DNA of 64,000 nt. It comes from Acidobacteriota bacterium (GTDB lineage Bacteria > Actinomycetota > Actinomycetes > Actinomycetales > Microbacteriaceae). The notes below the pieces were generated by a model. It saw nothing but the letters and a program-made list of their open reading frames with translations, was not told the DNA's origin and did not search any database. Numbering within the stretch: the stretch's first letter is position 1; every line of letters begins with the position of its first letter. The stretch covers positions 1-64,000 of the forward strand of contig JABBOB010000002.1 of the NCBI GenBank assembly GCA_019352055.1, read 5' to 3'. Of the stretch, positions 28,104 through 41,507 are shown in pieces. A program made the translations under genes and the position numbers.

Positions 28104-29255
28104 ATGCCCGCCTACCTCGACCACGCCGCGGGGACGACCCTCCGCCCGGCGGCCGCCGCGGCCCTCGCGGACGCGCTGGGTGCGGTCGGGAACCCCTCAT
28201 CGGTGCACCGCCACGGGCAGGCGGCCCGAGCGCTGCTCGAGGAGGCGCGCGAGCGGCTCGCCGCGGCCGCGGGCTGCGACCCGGTCGAGGTGCTGTTCAC
28301 CTCCGGCGGCACGGAGGCGGTGAACCTCGCGGTCGTCGGCGGCTGGCGCGCCCGTCGCGGTGCGCTCCTCCTGCCGGGCGGCGAGCACGCTGCGACCGTC
28401 GAAGCGGCGGAGGCGGTCGCCAGGGAGGGCGCCCGGGTCGTGCAGCTGCCCGTCGACGCTGATGCGCGGCTCGATCCGGGTGTGCTCGCCGGAGCGCTCG
28501 CAGGGGAGCCCGACGCATCGCTGGTCACGGTGCTGTCGGCCAACAACGAGGTCGGTACCCGCAACGACGTCCCGGCCCTGACCGCGGCCGCCCGGGCAGC
28601 CGGGGTGCCGATCCACGTCGACGCCGTCGCCGCGTTCGGCTCGGTGCCGACCCGGTTCGACGACTCCGGCGCGGACCTGATGAGCGTGTCGGCCGTCAAG
28701 ATCGGCGGTCCGGCCGGGATCGGGGCGCTCCTCGCGAACCGGACCGCTCCGCTGACACCGCTGCTCCACGGCGGCGGCCAGGAACGCGGGATGCGGTCCG
28801 GCACCCCGTCCGCAGCGCTGGCGATCGCGTTCGCCGTCGCGGCGGAGGAGGCGGTCGCCGCGATCGCCGCTGAGGCGGGGCGGCTGACCGCCCTCCGGGA
28901 CCGGGCGCTGGCCGGGCTGCTCGCCGCGCTGCCCGATGCGACCCTCCGGGGCGCCCCGCCCGGGGAGGGGCGCCTGCCGGGCAGCATCCACGTGACCGTC
29001 CGCGGCGCGGACGGGGAATCCCTCCTCCTCCTGCTCGACTCGGCCGGGGTCTCCGTCAGCACCGGCTCCGCCTGCCTCGCGGGCGTGACCCGGCTGTCGC
29101 CCGTGCTGCTGGCGATGGGGCTGACGGAGGAGGAGGCGCGCGGCGCGCTCCGGATCACGTTCGGCCACTCGTCGACGGACGCGGACGTCGACGCCCTCCT
29201 GGCGGCGCTGCCGTCGCTCGCGCCCGCCCTGCGCAAGGGCCGTCAGGCGCGCTGA
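28104..29255 (+). CDS. Cysteine desulfurase (NifS/IscS family)
   Basis: 'YLDHAAGTTLRPAAAAAL', 'FTSGGTEAVNLAV', 'SVSAVKIGGPAGIGALL', 'SVSTGSACLAG'. Confidence 0.93.
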   Translation: MPAYLDHAAGTTLRPAAAAALADALGAVGNPSSVHRHGQAARALLEEARERLAAAAGCDPVEVLFTSGGTEAVNLAVVGGWRARRGALLLPGGEHAATVEAAEAVAREGARVVQLPVDADARLDPGVLAGALAGEPDASLVTVLSANNEVGTRNDVPALTAAARAAGVPIHVDAVAAFGSVPTRFDDSGADLMSVSAVKIGGPAGIGALLANRTAPLTPLLHGGGQERGMRSGTPSAALAIAFAVAAEEAVAAIAAEAGRLTALRDRALAGLLAALPDATLRGAPPGEGRLPGSIHVTVRGADGESLLLLLDSAGVSVSTGSACLAGVTRLSPVLLAMGLTEEEARGALRITFGHSSTDADVDALLAALPSLAPALRKGRQAR

Positions 29256-29366
29256 CCCTCCCGCCCGACCGCCGGCGCGCCCGGCCGCATCCGGCCCGGT
29301 ACGGCTCCCGGCGGCCGGTCGCCGTCCGGGCCCGATCCTCGGGAAGTGGCGCCTAGCCTGGTCGGC

Positions 29367-30464
29367 GTGAAGGTGCTGGCGGCGATGAGCGGCGGGGTCG
29401 ACTCCGCCGTGGCCGCGGCACGGGCCGTCGACGCCGGTCACGACGTCACCGGCGTGCACCTCGCCCTCAACCGCAACGCCGGCACCCTCCGCACGGGCTC
29501 GCGCGGCTGCTGCACGATCGAGGACGCGATGGACGCCCGTCGCGTCGCGGACCGCATCGGGATCCCGTTCTACGTCTGGGACTTCAGCGAACGGTTCGCC
29601 GAGGAGGTCGTCGACGACTTCGTCGCCGAGTACGCCGCCGGGCGCACGCCCAACCCCTGCCTGCGCTGCAACGAACGGATCAAGTTCGCGGCGTTGCTCG
29701 ATCGCGCGGTCGCGCTCGGCTTCGACGCGGTGTGCACCGGGCACTACGCCGTCGTGCGCACCGACGGGCGCGGGCGCCGCCAGCTGCACCGCGCCTCCGA
29801 CGAGGCCAAGGACCAGTCCTACGTGCTCGGCGTGCTGACGGGGGAGCAGCTCGCACACGCGATGTTCCCGCTGGGGGAGACCCCGTCGAAGGCGATCGTG
29901 CGGGCCGAGGCGGCGGAGCGCGGGTTCCGCGTCGCGAGCAAGCCGGACAGCCACGACATCTGCTTCATCCCCGACGGCGACACCCGCGGTTGGCTCGCGG
30001 AGCGGCTCGGCAGCGCCACAGGTCCCGTCGTCGACCGGGACGGCACCGAGCTCGGCAGCCACGAGGGCGCCCTCGCCTACACGGTGGGGCAGCGCCGCGG
30101 CCTCTCGCTGACGCGGCCGGCTCCCGACGGGCGCCCCCGGTTCGTGCTCGAGGTGAAGCCCGCGACGAACACCGTGGTGGTCGGGCCGAAGGAGGCGCTC
30201 GCGATCGGCGCGCTCGCCGGTTCCCGGATGTCGTGGGCCGGCTCGCGACCGGAGCGGCCCGAGTTCCGCTGCGACGTGCAGGTGCGCGCGCACGCCGACC
30301 CGGTGCCGGCGCTCGCCGCGTTCGAGGGCCCGGAGCTCGTGGTGCGACCCGACGAGCCGATCATCGGCCTCGCGCCGGGGCAGAGCGCGGTGCTCTACGA
30401 GGGCACCCGCGTGCTCGGGCAGATCACCGTCGATCGCACGGTCTCCGCGGCGTCTGTCGCCTGA
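29367..30464 (+). CDS. mnmA: tRNA-specific 2-thiouridylase MnmA
   Basis: '[34 protein letters not shown]', '[14 protein letters not shown]', 'CTGHYA'; GTG 29367 with TAGCCT 7 nt upstream. Confidence 0.95.
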   Translation: MKVLAAMSGGVDSAVAAARAVDAGHDVTGVHLALNRNAGTLRTGSRGCCTIEDAMDARRVADRIGIPFYVWDFSERFAEEVVDDFVAEYAAGRTPNPCLRCNERIKFAALLDRAVALGFDAVCTGHYAVVRTDGRGRRQLHRASDEAKDQSYVLGVLTGEQLAHAMFPLGETPSKAIVRAEAAERGFRVASKPDSHDICFIPDGDTRGWLAERLGSATGPVVDRDGTELGSHEGALAYTVGQRRGLSLTRPAPDGRPRFVLEVKPATNTVVVGPKEALAIGALAGSRMSWAGSRPERPEFRCDVQVRAHADPVPALAAFEGPELVVRPDEPIIGLAPGQSAVLYEGTRVLGQITVDRTVSAASVA

Positions 30465-32831
<2,367 letters not shown>

Positions 32832-32844
32832 TCCCTGCACCGCA

Positions 32845-32900
32845 GCCTTGCCGGGAATCGGGGGCCCCGACGGCGTGTCGGCCCCGGTTCGAGGCAAGGC
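32845..32900. other. Nested stem-loop between ligA and gatC
   Basis: Outer GCCTTGCC/GGCAAGGC; inner CCGAC-ggcgt-GTCGG extended by GGGG/CCCC with a small bulge. Confidence 0.55.
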
Positions 32901-32976
32901 CGAGGTCGGCCGGTCGGGTGGGAGACCCGGGAGGGGGCACGGGAGGAGACGTGCACCGCCCAATAGACTCGAAGCC

Positions 32977-33288
32977 ATGCCCGACGCGTCTGCAGAGATC
33001 ACCGTCGCCGACGTCCAGCACCTCGCGGGGCTCGCTCGCATCGCCCTCGAACCCGGCGAGATCGAGCACCTCGCAGGCGAGCTGAACCAGATCGTCGACT
33101 CGGTCCGCAAGGTGCAGGAGGTCGCGACGCCCGACGTCCCGGCGACGAGCCATCCCCTGCCGCTCGTCAACGTGCTCCGCGCCGACGAGGTCGGAGCGGT
33201 CCTGACCCAGCAGCAGGTCCTCTCCGGAGCACCGGATGCGTTCGACGGCCGATTCCGGGTCCCCGCGATCCTCGGCGAGGAGCAGTAG
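32977..33288 (+). CDS. gatC: Asp-tRNA(Asn)/Glu-tRNA(Gln) amidotransferase subunit C
   Basis: '[43 protein letters not shown]'. Confidence 0.95.
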   Translation: MPDASAEITVADVQHLAGLARIALEPGEIEHLAGELNQIVDSVRKVQEVATPDVPATSHPLPLVNVLRADEVGAVLTQQQVLSGAPDAFDGRFRVPAILGEEQ

Positions 33289-34844
33289 TGAGCGACCTCA
33301 TCCACTGGACCGCCGCGGAGCTCGCGGGCCACCTCGCCGCCGGCGACGTCTCGAGCGTCGAGGCGACGCGAGCCCACCTCGATCGCATCGCAGAGGTCGA
33401 GCCGGACGTCCACGCGTTCCTCCACGTCGCCGGCGAGGCGGCCATGGCCCGCGCGGCCGAGATCGACCGGCTCCGAGCCGCCGGCGAGGCGCCGAGCCCG
33501 CTCGCGGGCGTCCCGGTCGCGATCAAGGACGTGCTCTGCACCGCGGACATGCCGTCGACCGCGGCATCGAAGATCCTCGAGGGCTGGATCCCGCCCTACG
33601 ACGCGACGCCGGTCGCCCGCCTCCGCGCGGCAGGGCTGATCCCGCTCGGCAAGACGAACATGGACGAGTTCGCGATGGGCTCGTCGACCGAGTACTCGGC
33701 CTACGGTCCGACCCGCAACCCGTGGGACCTGACCCGCATCCCCGGCGGCTCCGGCGGCGGGTCCGCTGCGGCCGTCGCAGCGTTCGAGGCGCCCGTCGCG
33801 CTCGGCTCCGACACCGGCGGCTCGATCCGGCAGCCCGCCTCCGTCACGGGTTCGGTCGGTGTGAAGCCGACCTACGGCGGTGTCAGCCGCTACGGCGCCA
33901 TCGCGCTCGCATCGAGCCTCGACCAGGTCGGTCCGGTCAGCCGCACGGTGCTCGACGCCGGCCTGATCCACGACGTCATCGGCGGCTACGACCCCAACGA
34001 CGCGACGAGCCTGAAGGACGAGTGGCCGTCGATGGCCGAGGCCGCGCGCCGCGGGGCCGCGCAGGGATCCCTGGACGGCGTCCGGGTCGGTGTCGTCAAG
34101 CAGCTGAACGGCGAGGGCTTCCAGGAGGGGGTCCGCGCGCGGTTCGCCGAGTCGCTCGAGCGCATGGCCGCCGCCGGCGCGGAGATCGTCGAGGTCGAGG
34201 CGCCCCACTTCGAGTACGCGATCAGCGCGTACTACCTGATTCTCCCCGCGGAGGCCTCGAGCAACCTCGCGAAGTACGATTCGGTGCGCTTCGGCCTGCG
34301 GGTCGACCCCGGGCGCTCGACCACCGAGCAGGTCATGTCGGTGAGCCGGGAGCGGGGCTTCGGCCCAGAGGTGAAGCGCCGCATCATCCTCGGTACGTAC
34401 GCGCTCTCGGCCGGCTACTACGACGCGTACTACGGCAGCGCGCAGCAGGTCCGCACGCTCGTGCAGCGCGACTTCACGGCAGCGTTCGAGCAGGCGGACG
34501 TGCTCGTGTCGCCGTCGACGCCGACGACCGCGTTCCGGTTCGGCGAGAAGGTCGACGATCCGCTGGCGATGTACCTGAACGACGTGACGACGATCCCGGC
34601 GAACCTCGCGGGCGTGCCGGGCATGAGCCTCCCGATCGGCCTGGCACCCGAGGACGGCCTCCCGGTCGGGCTGCAGATCATGGCGCCTGCGCGCGAGGAC
34701 GCACGCCTGTACCGCGTGGGGGCGACCCTGGAGGCGTTGCAGGACGCCGAGTGGGGCGCGCCGCTGCTGTCGCGCGCGCCGGAGCTGGGCCGGCCGGTGC
34801 CCGTGCCGGGCTTCGGCACCGAGCCGGACGGAGGGACCCGCTGA
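33288..34844 (+). CDS. gatA: Asp-tRNA(Asn)/Glu-tRNA(Gln) amidotransferase subunit A
   Basis: Amidase signature '[33 protein letters not shown]'; start overlaps gatC stop. Confidence 0.97.
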   Translation: MSDLIHWTAAELAGHLAAGDVSSVEATRAHLDRIAEVEPDVHAFLHVAGEAAMARAAEIDRLRAAGEAPSPLAGVPVAIKDVLCTADMPSTAASKILEGWIPPYDATPVARLRAAGLIPLGKTNMDEFAMGSSTEYSAYGPTRNPWDLTRIPGGSGGGSAAAVAAFEAPVALGSDTGGSIRQPASVTGSVGVKPTYGGVSRYGAIALASSLDQVGPVSRTVLDAGLIHDVIGGYDPNDATSLKDEWPSMAEAARRGAAQGSLDGVRVGVVKQLNGEGFQEGVRARFAESLERMAAAGAEIVEVEAPHFEYAISAYYLILPAEASSNLAKYDSVRFGLRVDPGRSTTEQVMSVSRERGFGPEVKRRIILGTYALSAGYYDAYYGSAQQVRTLVQRDFTAAFEQADVLVSPSTPTTAFRFGEKVDDPLAMYLNDVTTIPANLAGVPGMSLPIGLAPEDGLPVGLQIMAPAREDARLYRVGATLEALQDAEWGAPLLSRAPELGRPVPVPGFGTEPDGGTR

Positions 34845-36370
34845 TGGCCGGAGCGTCTGCCAAGGACGTGCTCATGGACTACGACGAGGCGCTCGAGCGG
34901 TTCGAGCCGGTGCTCGGATTCGAGGTCCACGTCGAACTGTCGACGGCCACCAAGATGTTCTCCGCGGCACCGAATCCCGCTGCGCACGGCGCCGACTCGT
35001 CGGTGCCGAACTCGATGGTCGCCCCGGTCGACATGGGGCTGCCCGGCGCGCTGCCGCTCGTGAACGCGCAGGCCGTCCGCTACTCGATCTCGCTGGGCCT
35101 CGCGCTCGGCTGCTCGATCGCCCCTTCGAGCCGGTTCGCGCGGAAGAACTACTTCTACCCGGACCTGGGGAAGAACTACCAGATCAGCCAGTACGACGAG
35201 CCGATCGCCTTCGAGGGATCGGTCGAGGTTGAGCTGGAGGACGGCGTCACGTGGACCGTCCCGATCGAACGCGCGCACATGGAGGAAGACGCCGGAAAGC
35301 TCACGCACGTCGGCGGCTCCACCGGCCGCATCCAGGGTGCGGACCACTCGCTCGTCGACTACAACCGTGCGGGGGTGCCGCTGGTCGAGATCGTCACGAA
35401 GCCGATCTACGGCACCGAGCACCGGGCGCCCGAGATCGGCAAGGCGTACGTGGCGACGATCCGCGACATCGTGCGCTCGCTCGGCATCTCCGAGGCGCGG
35501 ATGGACCGGGGCAACCTCCGCTGCGACGCGAACGTCTCCATCCGTCCGCGCGGCCAGGCGCGGCTCGGGACGCGGACCGAGACGAAGAACGTGAACAGCC
35601 TCCGCTCGGTCGAGCGCGCGGTGCGGTACGAGATCCAGCGGCAGGCAGCGATCCTCGCCGCCGGCGGCTCGATCGTGCAGGAGACGCGGCACTGGCACGA
35701 GGACACCGGGACGACGAGCGCGGGCCGGCCGAAGTCCGACGCCGACGACTACCGGTACTTCCCCGAGCCGGACCTGCTGCCGGTCCAGCCGTCGCCCGAG
35801 CTGATCGAGGAGCTGCGCGCCGCGCTGCCCGAGTCGCCGGTGGCGTTCCGCAAGCGCCTCCAGGCCGACTACGGCTTCACCGACAGCGAGTTCCGCGACA
35901 TCGTGAACGCGGGCGTCCTGGCCGAGCTCGAGGCGACCGTCGCGAAGGGCGCCGCCCCGGCGCAGGCCCGCAAGTGGTGGCTCGGCGAGATCCTCCGCAT
36001 CGCGAACGCGCGGGGCGTCGACGCCGGCACGCTCGTGTCGCCGATCCACGTCAGCGAGCTCATCGCGCTCGTCGAGAACGGCGATCTCACGGACCGGCTC
36101 GCCCGACAGGTGCTCGAGGGCGTCGTGGCGGGGGAGGGCAGCCCCGAGCAGGTGGTCGCCGCGCGTTCGCTGAAGGTCGTCTCCGACGACTCGGCGCTCA
36201 TCGCCGCGATCGACACCGCGCTCGCGAGTCAGCCCGATGTGCTGCAGAAGATCAAGGACGGCAAGGTCCAGGCCGCCGGTGCCGTCATCGGCGCGGTCAT
36301 GAAGGCGATGCGGGGCCAGGCGGACGCGGCGCGGGTGCGCGAGCTGGTGCTGGAGCGAGCGCAGGCCTGA
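34844..36370 (+). CDS. gatB: Asp-tRNA(Asn)/Glu-tRNA(Gln) amidotransferase subunit B
   Basis: '[20 protein letters not shown]', '[24 protein letters not shown]', '[25 protein letters not shown]'. Confidence 0.97.
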   Translation: MAGASAKDVLMDYDEALERFEPVLGFEVHVELSTATKMFSAAPNPAAHGADSSVPNSMVAPVDMGLPGALPLVNAQAVRYSISLGLALGCSIAPSSRFARKNYFYPDLGKNYQISQYDEPIAFEGSVEVELEDGVTWTVPIERAHMEEDAGKLTHVGGSTGRIQGADHSLVDYNRAGVPLVEIVTKPIYGTEHRAPEIGKAYVATIRDIVRSLGISEARMDRGNLRCDANVSIRPRGQARLGTRTETKNVNSLRSVERAVRYEIQRQAAILAAGGSIVQETRHWHEDTGTTSAGRPKSDADDYRYFPEPDLLPVQPSPELIEELRAALPESPVAFRKRLQADYGFTDSEFRDIVNAGVLAELEATVAKGAAPAQARKWWLGEILRIANARGVDAGTLVSPIHVSELIALVENGDLTDRLARQVLEGVVAGEGSPEQVVAARSLKVVSDDSALIAAIDTALASQPDVLQKIKDGKVQAAGAVIGAVMKAMRGQADAARVRELVLERAQA

Positions 36371-36444
36371 GGCGCTCTCCCCGGCCCCGAGGGCGTCGGT
36401 CGCTCCCGGCCTCCGTCCTGCTGCGGACCGCGATCGGAACCGGG

Positions 36445-36461
36445 CGCCGCGATTCGCGGCG
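36445..36461. terminator. Short perfect hairpin between convergent gatB and alpha/beta hydrolase
   Basis: CGCCGCG-att-CGCGGCG. Confidence 0.45.
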
Positions 36462-36463
36462 GG

Positions 36464-37291
36464 TCAGGCACCCGGGGTGCGGTACTTCTCGAAGAACCGC
36501 GTGACCGCGGACGGCGAGTAGTTGGACGCGTCGCCGTGGGCGCCGGTCGTGTGGAAGTACGTCACCGGCGCGCCGGACGCTCTCGCTTCCGCGACGCAGA
36601 CCGCCGCGTTCGTGGCCGGCGGCACGGTCGTGTCGGTGGGGGACGCCCACACGATCATGGGGGTGCTGCCCACCTGCACCGGCGCGATCGGCGCCAGGCT
36701 CCTGCCGCGCCATGAGGACCGGATTGACGCCTGGAACCGCGCCTCGCGCATGGTGCGGATGTCGCACACCGGGAACCACGCGGTAGCGGCGCGCACGCCG
36801 GGGAGCGTCCTCGCCAGCTGCATCGTCGCGAGACCGCCCATGGACTCGCCCATCAGGAACACGTCATGCAGGTGGTACCTGCCGGCCGCCCGCGCGATCA
36901 GCCGGCGGTAGTCGGCGACGCTCGCCGGATCGCCCCACGCCTCGCCGTCCGCGTCAGCAGCGAGGAGGGTGAACCCGGCATCGCTCACCCCATCGGCGAC
37001 CGACGCCTCCTCCCTCCGGCTCAGCAGCGACCATCGCGTCTGCCCCCATCCGTGCAGGAAGACGACGAGGCCGCCGTTCGACTTCCTCGGCACGACGACG
37101 AGGGACGCCGTCGCCGCGTCGTCGACCACCTGCGCGCCCGCGGAGCGCAGCCGGGCGGCCTCGGCCTCGTGCGGGGCGACGAGCGGCGCCTGCGGCGGCA
37201 CGGCCGAGGAGGCGGCGCATCCGGTGAGGGTCGTGAGGACCAGCAGCGCAGCCGCGACCGCCGCGACGGCACATCGCGGGCGGTGACTCAC
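36464..37291 (-). CDS. Secreted/lipoprotein alpha/beta hydrolase
   Basis: Lipobox-like 'LTTLTGCAAS'; 'VVFLHGWGQTRWS', 'VFLMGESMGGLATMQL'. Confidence 0.85.
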   Translation of the reverse strand: MSHRPRCAVAAVAAALLVLTTLTGCAASSAVPPQAPLVAPHEAEAARLRSAGAQVVDDAATASLVVVPRKSNGGLVVFLHGWGQTRWSLLSRREEASVADGVSDAGFTLLAADADGEAWGDPASVADYRRLIARAAGRYHLHDVFLMGESMGGLATMQLARTLPGVRAATAWFPVCDIRTMREARFQASIRSSWRGRSLAPIAPVQVGSTPMIVWASPTDTTVPPATNAAVCVAEARASGAPVTYFHTTGAHGDASNYSPSAVTRFFEKYRTPGA

Positions 37292-37495
37292 CCCGTCATT
37301 GTGCGGGCGCGGATCGGTGCGATCGGTCCACGGTCCGGGCCCGGTCGCATTCGTACCGAATCGTGATGCGTACCCCCCGGAACAGGGCGCACGACACGGT
37401 TCCGGGGCCCGCGGGCCGCCGCGTACGCTCGAGCCACTCGCCGCAGCAGACGTCCTCTTCTCTTCACTCCATGCCTGCGGCGGCCACGAGGCGGC

Positions 37496-37594
37496 CGGTT
37501 CGACACGGTCGCCGTGCTGCGGGATGCGCGGCATCGGCATCCCTGCGACGCCGTGCCGCGCATCCCGCCGAACCGTCTGTTGACCAGCGGTTCG
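37496..37594. other. Multi-stem structured intergenic element with alternative pairing
   Basis: GCGGGATGCGCGGCA(37519-37533)/TGCCGCGCATCCCGC(37554-37568); CACGG-tcg-CCGTG; CGAACCG(37569-37575) complementary to CGGTTCG at both 37496-37502 and 37588-37594. Confidence 0.6.
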
Positions 37595-37625
37595 CCGACC
37601 CCTCCCGGTCCGGGAGAATGGCATC

Positions 37626-39134
37626 GTGCTCCCAGATCCGGACCCAGAGCTGATCGCTGGGCTCCGCGCCGATCTCGACGACGCGCGGTACTCGGTCGAG
37701 GGGTTGGAAGCCGCCTGGGGCACGGTCGCGGCCGAGGCGCTGGGGCGCGACGACCCGGTACCGGCGCTGCTGGCGCTGGACCGTCGTCCTCCCGCACCGG
37801 CAGGGACGCTCGGCGCGCTCTTCGTGCTCGGAGCCGAGCGGAGCGTCGAGGCGGTGGACGCCGCCCTGCCCCGAACCGGGACCGTCGGTGCCGAGCGGCT
37901 GGGCCTGGTCCGCGTCACCGGCGGCGTGGTCACAGCCCGCGTGGACCTGCGTCCGTACGCCCTCGCCGACGAGTCCGGCGTCGCCGCGTGGTGGATCGCC
38001 TCCGATCCGGGGGAGATGGCGCTCGGGGGCGAGCTGCCCGAGGAGCACGTGCTCGGCGCCGGTTCCGCCTCCACGACGCTCGCCCAGATCCTGGTTCCGA
38101 CCGGAACGGGCCGGGTCCTCGACCTCGGCACGGGGAGCGGGGTGCAGGGACTCATCGCCGCCCGGTCCGCCGCCCACGTCGTCGCGACGGACGTGTCGAG
38201 CCGCGCACTGGGGTTCGCCGGGTTCAACGCAGCGCTCAACCACGTCCCGCTGGACCTGCGCGAAGGGTCGCTCTACGCGCCGGTCGAGAGCGAGCGCTTC
38301 GATCGGATCGTCTCCAACCCGCCGTTCGTCATCACGCCGAGAGGGGCTGCGGACGTGCCGGCCTACACGTACCGCGACGGCGGGTTCCGAGGCGACGGAC
38401 TCGTGGAGGCGGTCGTCCGCGGCGCCGCCGGCCGACTCGCACCCGGCGGCATCGCGCAGCTGCTCGGCAACTGGGAGGTGCGGGGCGACCAGCTGGCGGC
38501 GCGTGAGCGCGTGCTCGACTGGGCCGGCCGGCTCGACGTCTGGATCGTCGAACGCGACCTGCTCGATCCGGCGCAGTACGCCGAGACCTGGGTGCGGGAC
38601 GGCGGCGCGCAGACCGGCACCGCGCGCTTCCGCTCGCTCGTGCGGGCGTGGCTCGACGACTTCGCCGAACGCGGGGTGACCGCGATCGGCGCCGGATACG
38701 TGACGCTCCGTGCGCCGAGGGGCGCCCCGACGCTGCGCCGGTTCGAGCACCTCGACGGACCCGTCGGCAGCGGTATCGGCGCGGCGATCGAGGCCGGACT
38801 CGCCGCGCACGACCTGCAGCGCGTCCTCCCGGACGACGCGCTGGCCGACACCGTGCTGGTCGTGGGCGCCGACGTCACGGAGCACCGCCACTACTGGCCA
38901 GGAGACGCCGATCCGACCGTCATCGAGCTGCGGCAGGGCACCGGGTTCGCGCGGGTGCGCCGTGTCGACACCGTGACGGCCGCGGTCGTCGGCGCCTCCG
39001 ACGGAGAGCTGTCGCTCGGCGCGATCGTCGAGGCGGTGGCCCGGATCCTCGACGCGGACCAGGAGGAGACGCGCGCCGCGGTGCTCCCCGTCGTCCGCGA
39101 GCTGTGGGTCGAAGGATTCCTCGCCCTCGCGTGA
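37626..39134 (+). CDS. Class I SAM-dependent methyltransferase (HemK/RlmG-like)
   Basis: 'GRVLDLGTGSGVQGLIAARSAAHVVATDVSSRALGFAGFNAALN', 'FDRIVSNPPFVI'. Confidence 0.9.
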   Translation: MLPDPDPELIAGLRADLDDARYSVEGLEAAWGTVAAEALGRDDPVPALLALDRRPPAPAGTLGALFVLGAERSVEAVDAALPRTGTVGAERLGLVRVTGGVVTARVDLRPYALADESGVAAWWIASDPGEMALGGELPEEHVLGAGSASTTLAQILVPTGTGRVLDLGTGSGVQGLIAARSAAHVVATDVSSRALGFAGFNAALNHVPLDLREGSLYAPVESERFDRIVSNPPFVITPRGAADVPAYTYRDGGFRGDGLVEAVVRGAAGRLAPGGIAQLLGNWEVRGDQLAARERVLDWAGRLDVWIVERDLLDPAQYAETWVRDGGAQTGTARFRSLVRAWLDDFAERGVTAIGAGYVTLRAPRGAPTLRRFEHLDGPVGSGIGAAIEAGLAAHDLQRVLPDDALADTVLVVGADVTEHRHYWPGDADPTVIELRQGTGFARVRRVDTVTAAVVGASDGELSLGAIVEAVARILDADQEETRAAVLPVVRELWVEGFLALA

Positions 39135-39138
39135 TCGG

Positions 39139-39630
39139 TCAGCCGGCGAGGACCGTCTGCGTGAACGAGTCGAGGCGCTCCTGCAGGCCGGCGATCCGGC
39201 GCTGCACGATCTCGTCCGGTGCCATCTGCATCGGGGCGGCAGGAGGCGCGATGCGGATGATCGCGGAGCAGCCGAGGTCCGCGCAGATGTAGGTGCCGAC
39301 CGTGTCGCCCTTCCGGCCCGCCTCCCCGCTCCGCGGGGCCGCGAACAGCGTCACCTGCGCCCCGGGCTGCGGCATGTGGCAGAGCGAGCACATCGCGCTG
39401 ATGCCGTTGCGCACCCGGCGCTCGGCGGCCCGCAGCACGAACGACACCGGGTGATCCCCCTGCCAGACCGTGACGTAGGCCCGCTGCGGCGCCTTCGCGT
39501 CGTGCCAGCCGAGGTACTCGCGCTCGTCCCACAGCACCTCGTGCAGGCCGGGCATGGGCACCCGCTCGGCCTCGCCCTTCGTGGTGTTGACGAAGGATTC
39601 GCGGATCTGTTCCTCGGTGAGCGGCTGCAT
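39139..39630 (-). CDS. FBP-domain (treble-clef zinc-finger) protein
   Basis: 'EEQIRESFVNTTKGEAERVPMP', 'CSLCHMPQPGAQVTLFAAPRSGEAGRKGDTVGTYICADLGC'. Confidence 0.83.
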   Translation of the reverse strand: MQPLTEEQIRESFVNTTKGEAERVPMPGLHEVLWDEREYLGWHDAKAPQRAYVTVWQGDHPVSFVLRAAERRVRNGISAMCSLCHMPQPGAQVTLFAAPRSGEAGRKGDTVGTYICADLGCSAIIRIAPPAAPMQMAPDEIVQRRIAGLQERLDSFTQTVLAG

Positions 39631-39648
39631 CGCCGTCCAGCGTAATTC

Positions 39649-39933
39649 TCAGTGCGACGGGAACCGCGTGTAGTCCGGGTGCTCCGCCAGGAAGTTGCGC
39701 ACCATCGAGCACCGGCCGATCGGCCGGATTCCGGCCGCGCGGGTGTCGTCGAGCCCTGCGCGCACGAGCTGGGTGCCGTACCCGTGGTGCTCGTGCTCGG
39801 GGACGATCTCGCTGTGCGTGAAGATCCGCCCCTCCGAGTCGTCGTGGTAGACGAGCTCGCCGATCGGGACGCCCTCGAGCACCGCGACGTACCGGTGGTG
39901 CTCGGCGTCGTGCTGGGTCGCGATCTCCGCCAT
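39649..39933 (-). CDS. Small GNAT-family N-acetyltransferase (YidJ/Gtn10-like)
   Basis: 'IGELVYHDDSEGRIFTHSEIVPEHEHHGYGTQLVRAGLDDTRAAGIRPIGRCSMVRNFLAEHPDY'. Confidence 0.85.
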   Translation of the reverse strand: MAEIATQHDAEHHRYVAVLEGVPIGELVYHDDSEGRIFTHSEIVPEHEHHGYGTQLVRAGLDDTRAAGIRPIGRCSMVRNFLAEHPDYTRFPSH

Positions 39934-40007
39934 GCCGTCATCCTGCCCGCCCGGTCCTGTGGGGGCCATCACCGCGGTGCGATCCCGGAGGCGGGAGGAT
40001 CGTCCGC

Positions 40008-41450
40008 ATGAGCACGCCGGACGTCGTCGTGGTCGGAGCCGGGCCGAACGGTCTCGCCGCCGCGGTCACGATGGCGCGTGCGGGGTTGGACGTGCTCGTC
40101 GTGGAAGGGGCCGATCGGCCGGGTGGCGCAGCCCGGACGGAGGAGGTCACGCTGCCCGGGTTCCGGCACGACCTCGGCGCCGCGGTGCACCCGATGGCGC
40201 TCGCGTCGCCGTTCCTCCGCCGCTTCGGCCTGACGGACCGCGTGCCGTTCCTCGTGCCCGAGGTGTCCTACGCGCACCCGTTCGACGACGGCGGCGCGGC
40301 GATCGCCTGGCGGGACCTCGACCGGACCGCCACGGGGCTCGGCGCCGACGGTCCCGCATACCGCCGCCTCCTGGAACCCCTCGTCGACCGGGCGCGGGAG
40401 ATCGCCAGGTTCACGCTCGGTCCGATGGTGCGCGTGCCGCACGACCCGGTCACGGTGGCCCGGTTCGGCCTCGCCGTGCTCGACCAGGGCACACCGGGCT
40501 GGAACCGTCGGTGGCGCGGGCGTGACGCTCCCGCGCTGCTGACCGGCGTGATGGCCCACACCGTCCGCCCGATGCCGTCGCTGCCGTCCGCCGGGGCGGG
40601 GCTCGCGCTCGCGGTGCAGGCGCACGCGGTCGGCTGGCCGATCCCGGTCGGCGGCACCGGGGCGATCGTCGACGCGCTCGTCCAGGACCTGCTGGCGCAC
40701 GGCGGCCGCGTCGAGACCGGTCGCCCCGTCGCCCGCATCGACGAGCTGCCCCGCGCCCGCGCGATCGTGTTCGACACCAGCGTGCCCGCGCTGCTCGGGA
40801 TCGCCGGCAGGCGACTGCCGCCGGTGCTGCGCGCCTGGCTCCGCACCGTGCGCTTCGGGGCGGGCGTCGGCAAGGTCGATTTCGCGCTCGACGGTCCGGT
40901 GCCGTGGCTGGAGGCGACCGCCCGCATCGCGGTCACGCTCCACCTCGGGGGCGCCCGCGCGGCCGTGGCCGAGGCCGAGCGAACGGTCGCCGCTCGCGGC
41001 GTCCCGGAGCGTCCCTACGTCCTCGTCGCGCAGCCGAGCGTGCTCGACCCGACCCGAGCGCCGGCCGGCAAGCATGTGCTGTGGGCGTACACGCACCTGC
41101 CGAACGGCTCGACGCTCGACCCCACGGACCTGATCAGCGAGGCGATCGAACGCGTCGCCCCCGGGTTCCGGGACCTGGTGCTGGCGTCGAACGCGCGCAG
41201 CGCCGCGGACATCGGCGCCTGGGACCCGAACCTCGGCGGCGGTGACCTCGCCGCCGGTGCCGTGACCCTCCGCCAGCTGCTCGCACGGCCGATCCCGTCG
41301 CCGGACCCGTGGCACCTCGCCGGCGGCATCTACCTCTGCTCGGCGGCGGCGGCGCCCGGGCCGGGCGTGCACGGGCAGGGCGGCTACCTCGCCGCGCGCT
41401 CCGTCCTCCGCCGCGAGTTCGGGGTCGTCGCTCCGCCGTCACTGCGGTGA
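40008..41450 (+). CDS. FAD-dependent oxidoreductase (phytoene desaturase-like)
   Basis: '[57 protein letters not shown]'. Confidence 0.92.
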   Translation: MSTPDVVVVGAGPNGLAAAVTMARAGLDVLVVEGADRPGGAARTEEVTLPGFRHDLGAAVHPMALASPFLRRFGLTDRVPFLVPEVSYAHPFDDGGAAIAWRDLDRTATGLGADGPAYRRLLEPLVDRAREIARFTLGPMVRVPHDPVTVARFGLAVLDQGTPGWNRRWRGRDAPALLTGVMAHTVRPMPSLPSAGAGLALAVQAHAVGWPIPVGGTGAIVDALVQDLLAHGGRVETGRPVARIDELPRARAIVFDTSVPALLGIAGRRLPPVLRAWLRTVRFGAGVGKVDFALDGPVPWLEATARIAVTLHLGGARAAVAEAERTVAARGVPERPYVLVAQPSVLDPTRAPAGKHVLWAYTHLPNGSTLDPTDLISEAIERVAPGFRDLVLASNARSAADIGAWDPNLGGGDLAAGAVTLRQLLARPIPSPDPWHLAGGIYLCSAAAAPGPGVHGQGGYLAARSVLRREFGVVAPPSLR

Positions 41451-41507
41451 TGCTCCGCCCAGGCCGCGTGCACCGCTCGCCCAGGCGACGTCGACCACGC
41501 TGATGAC

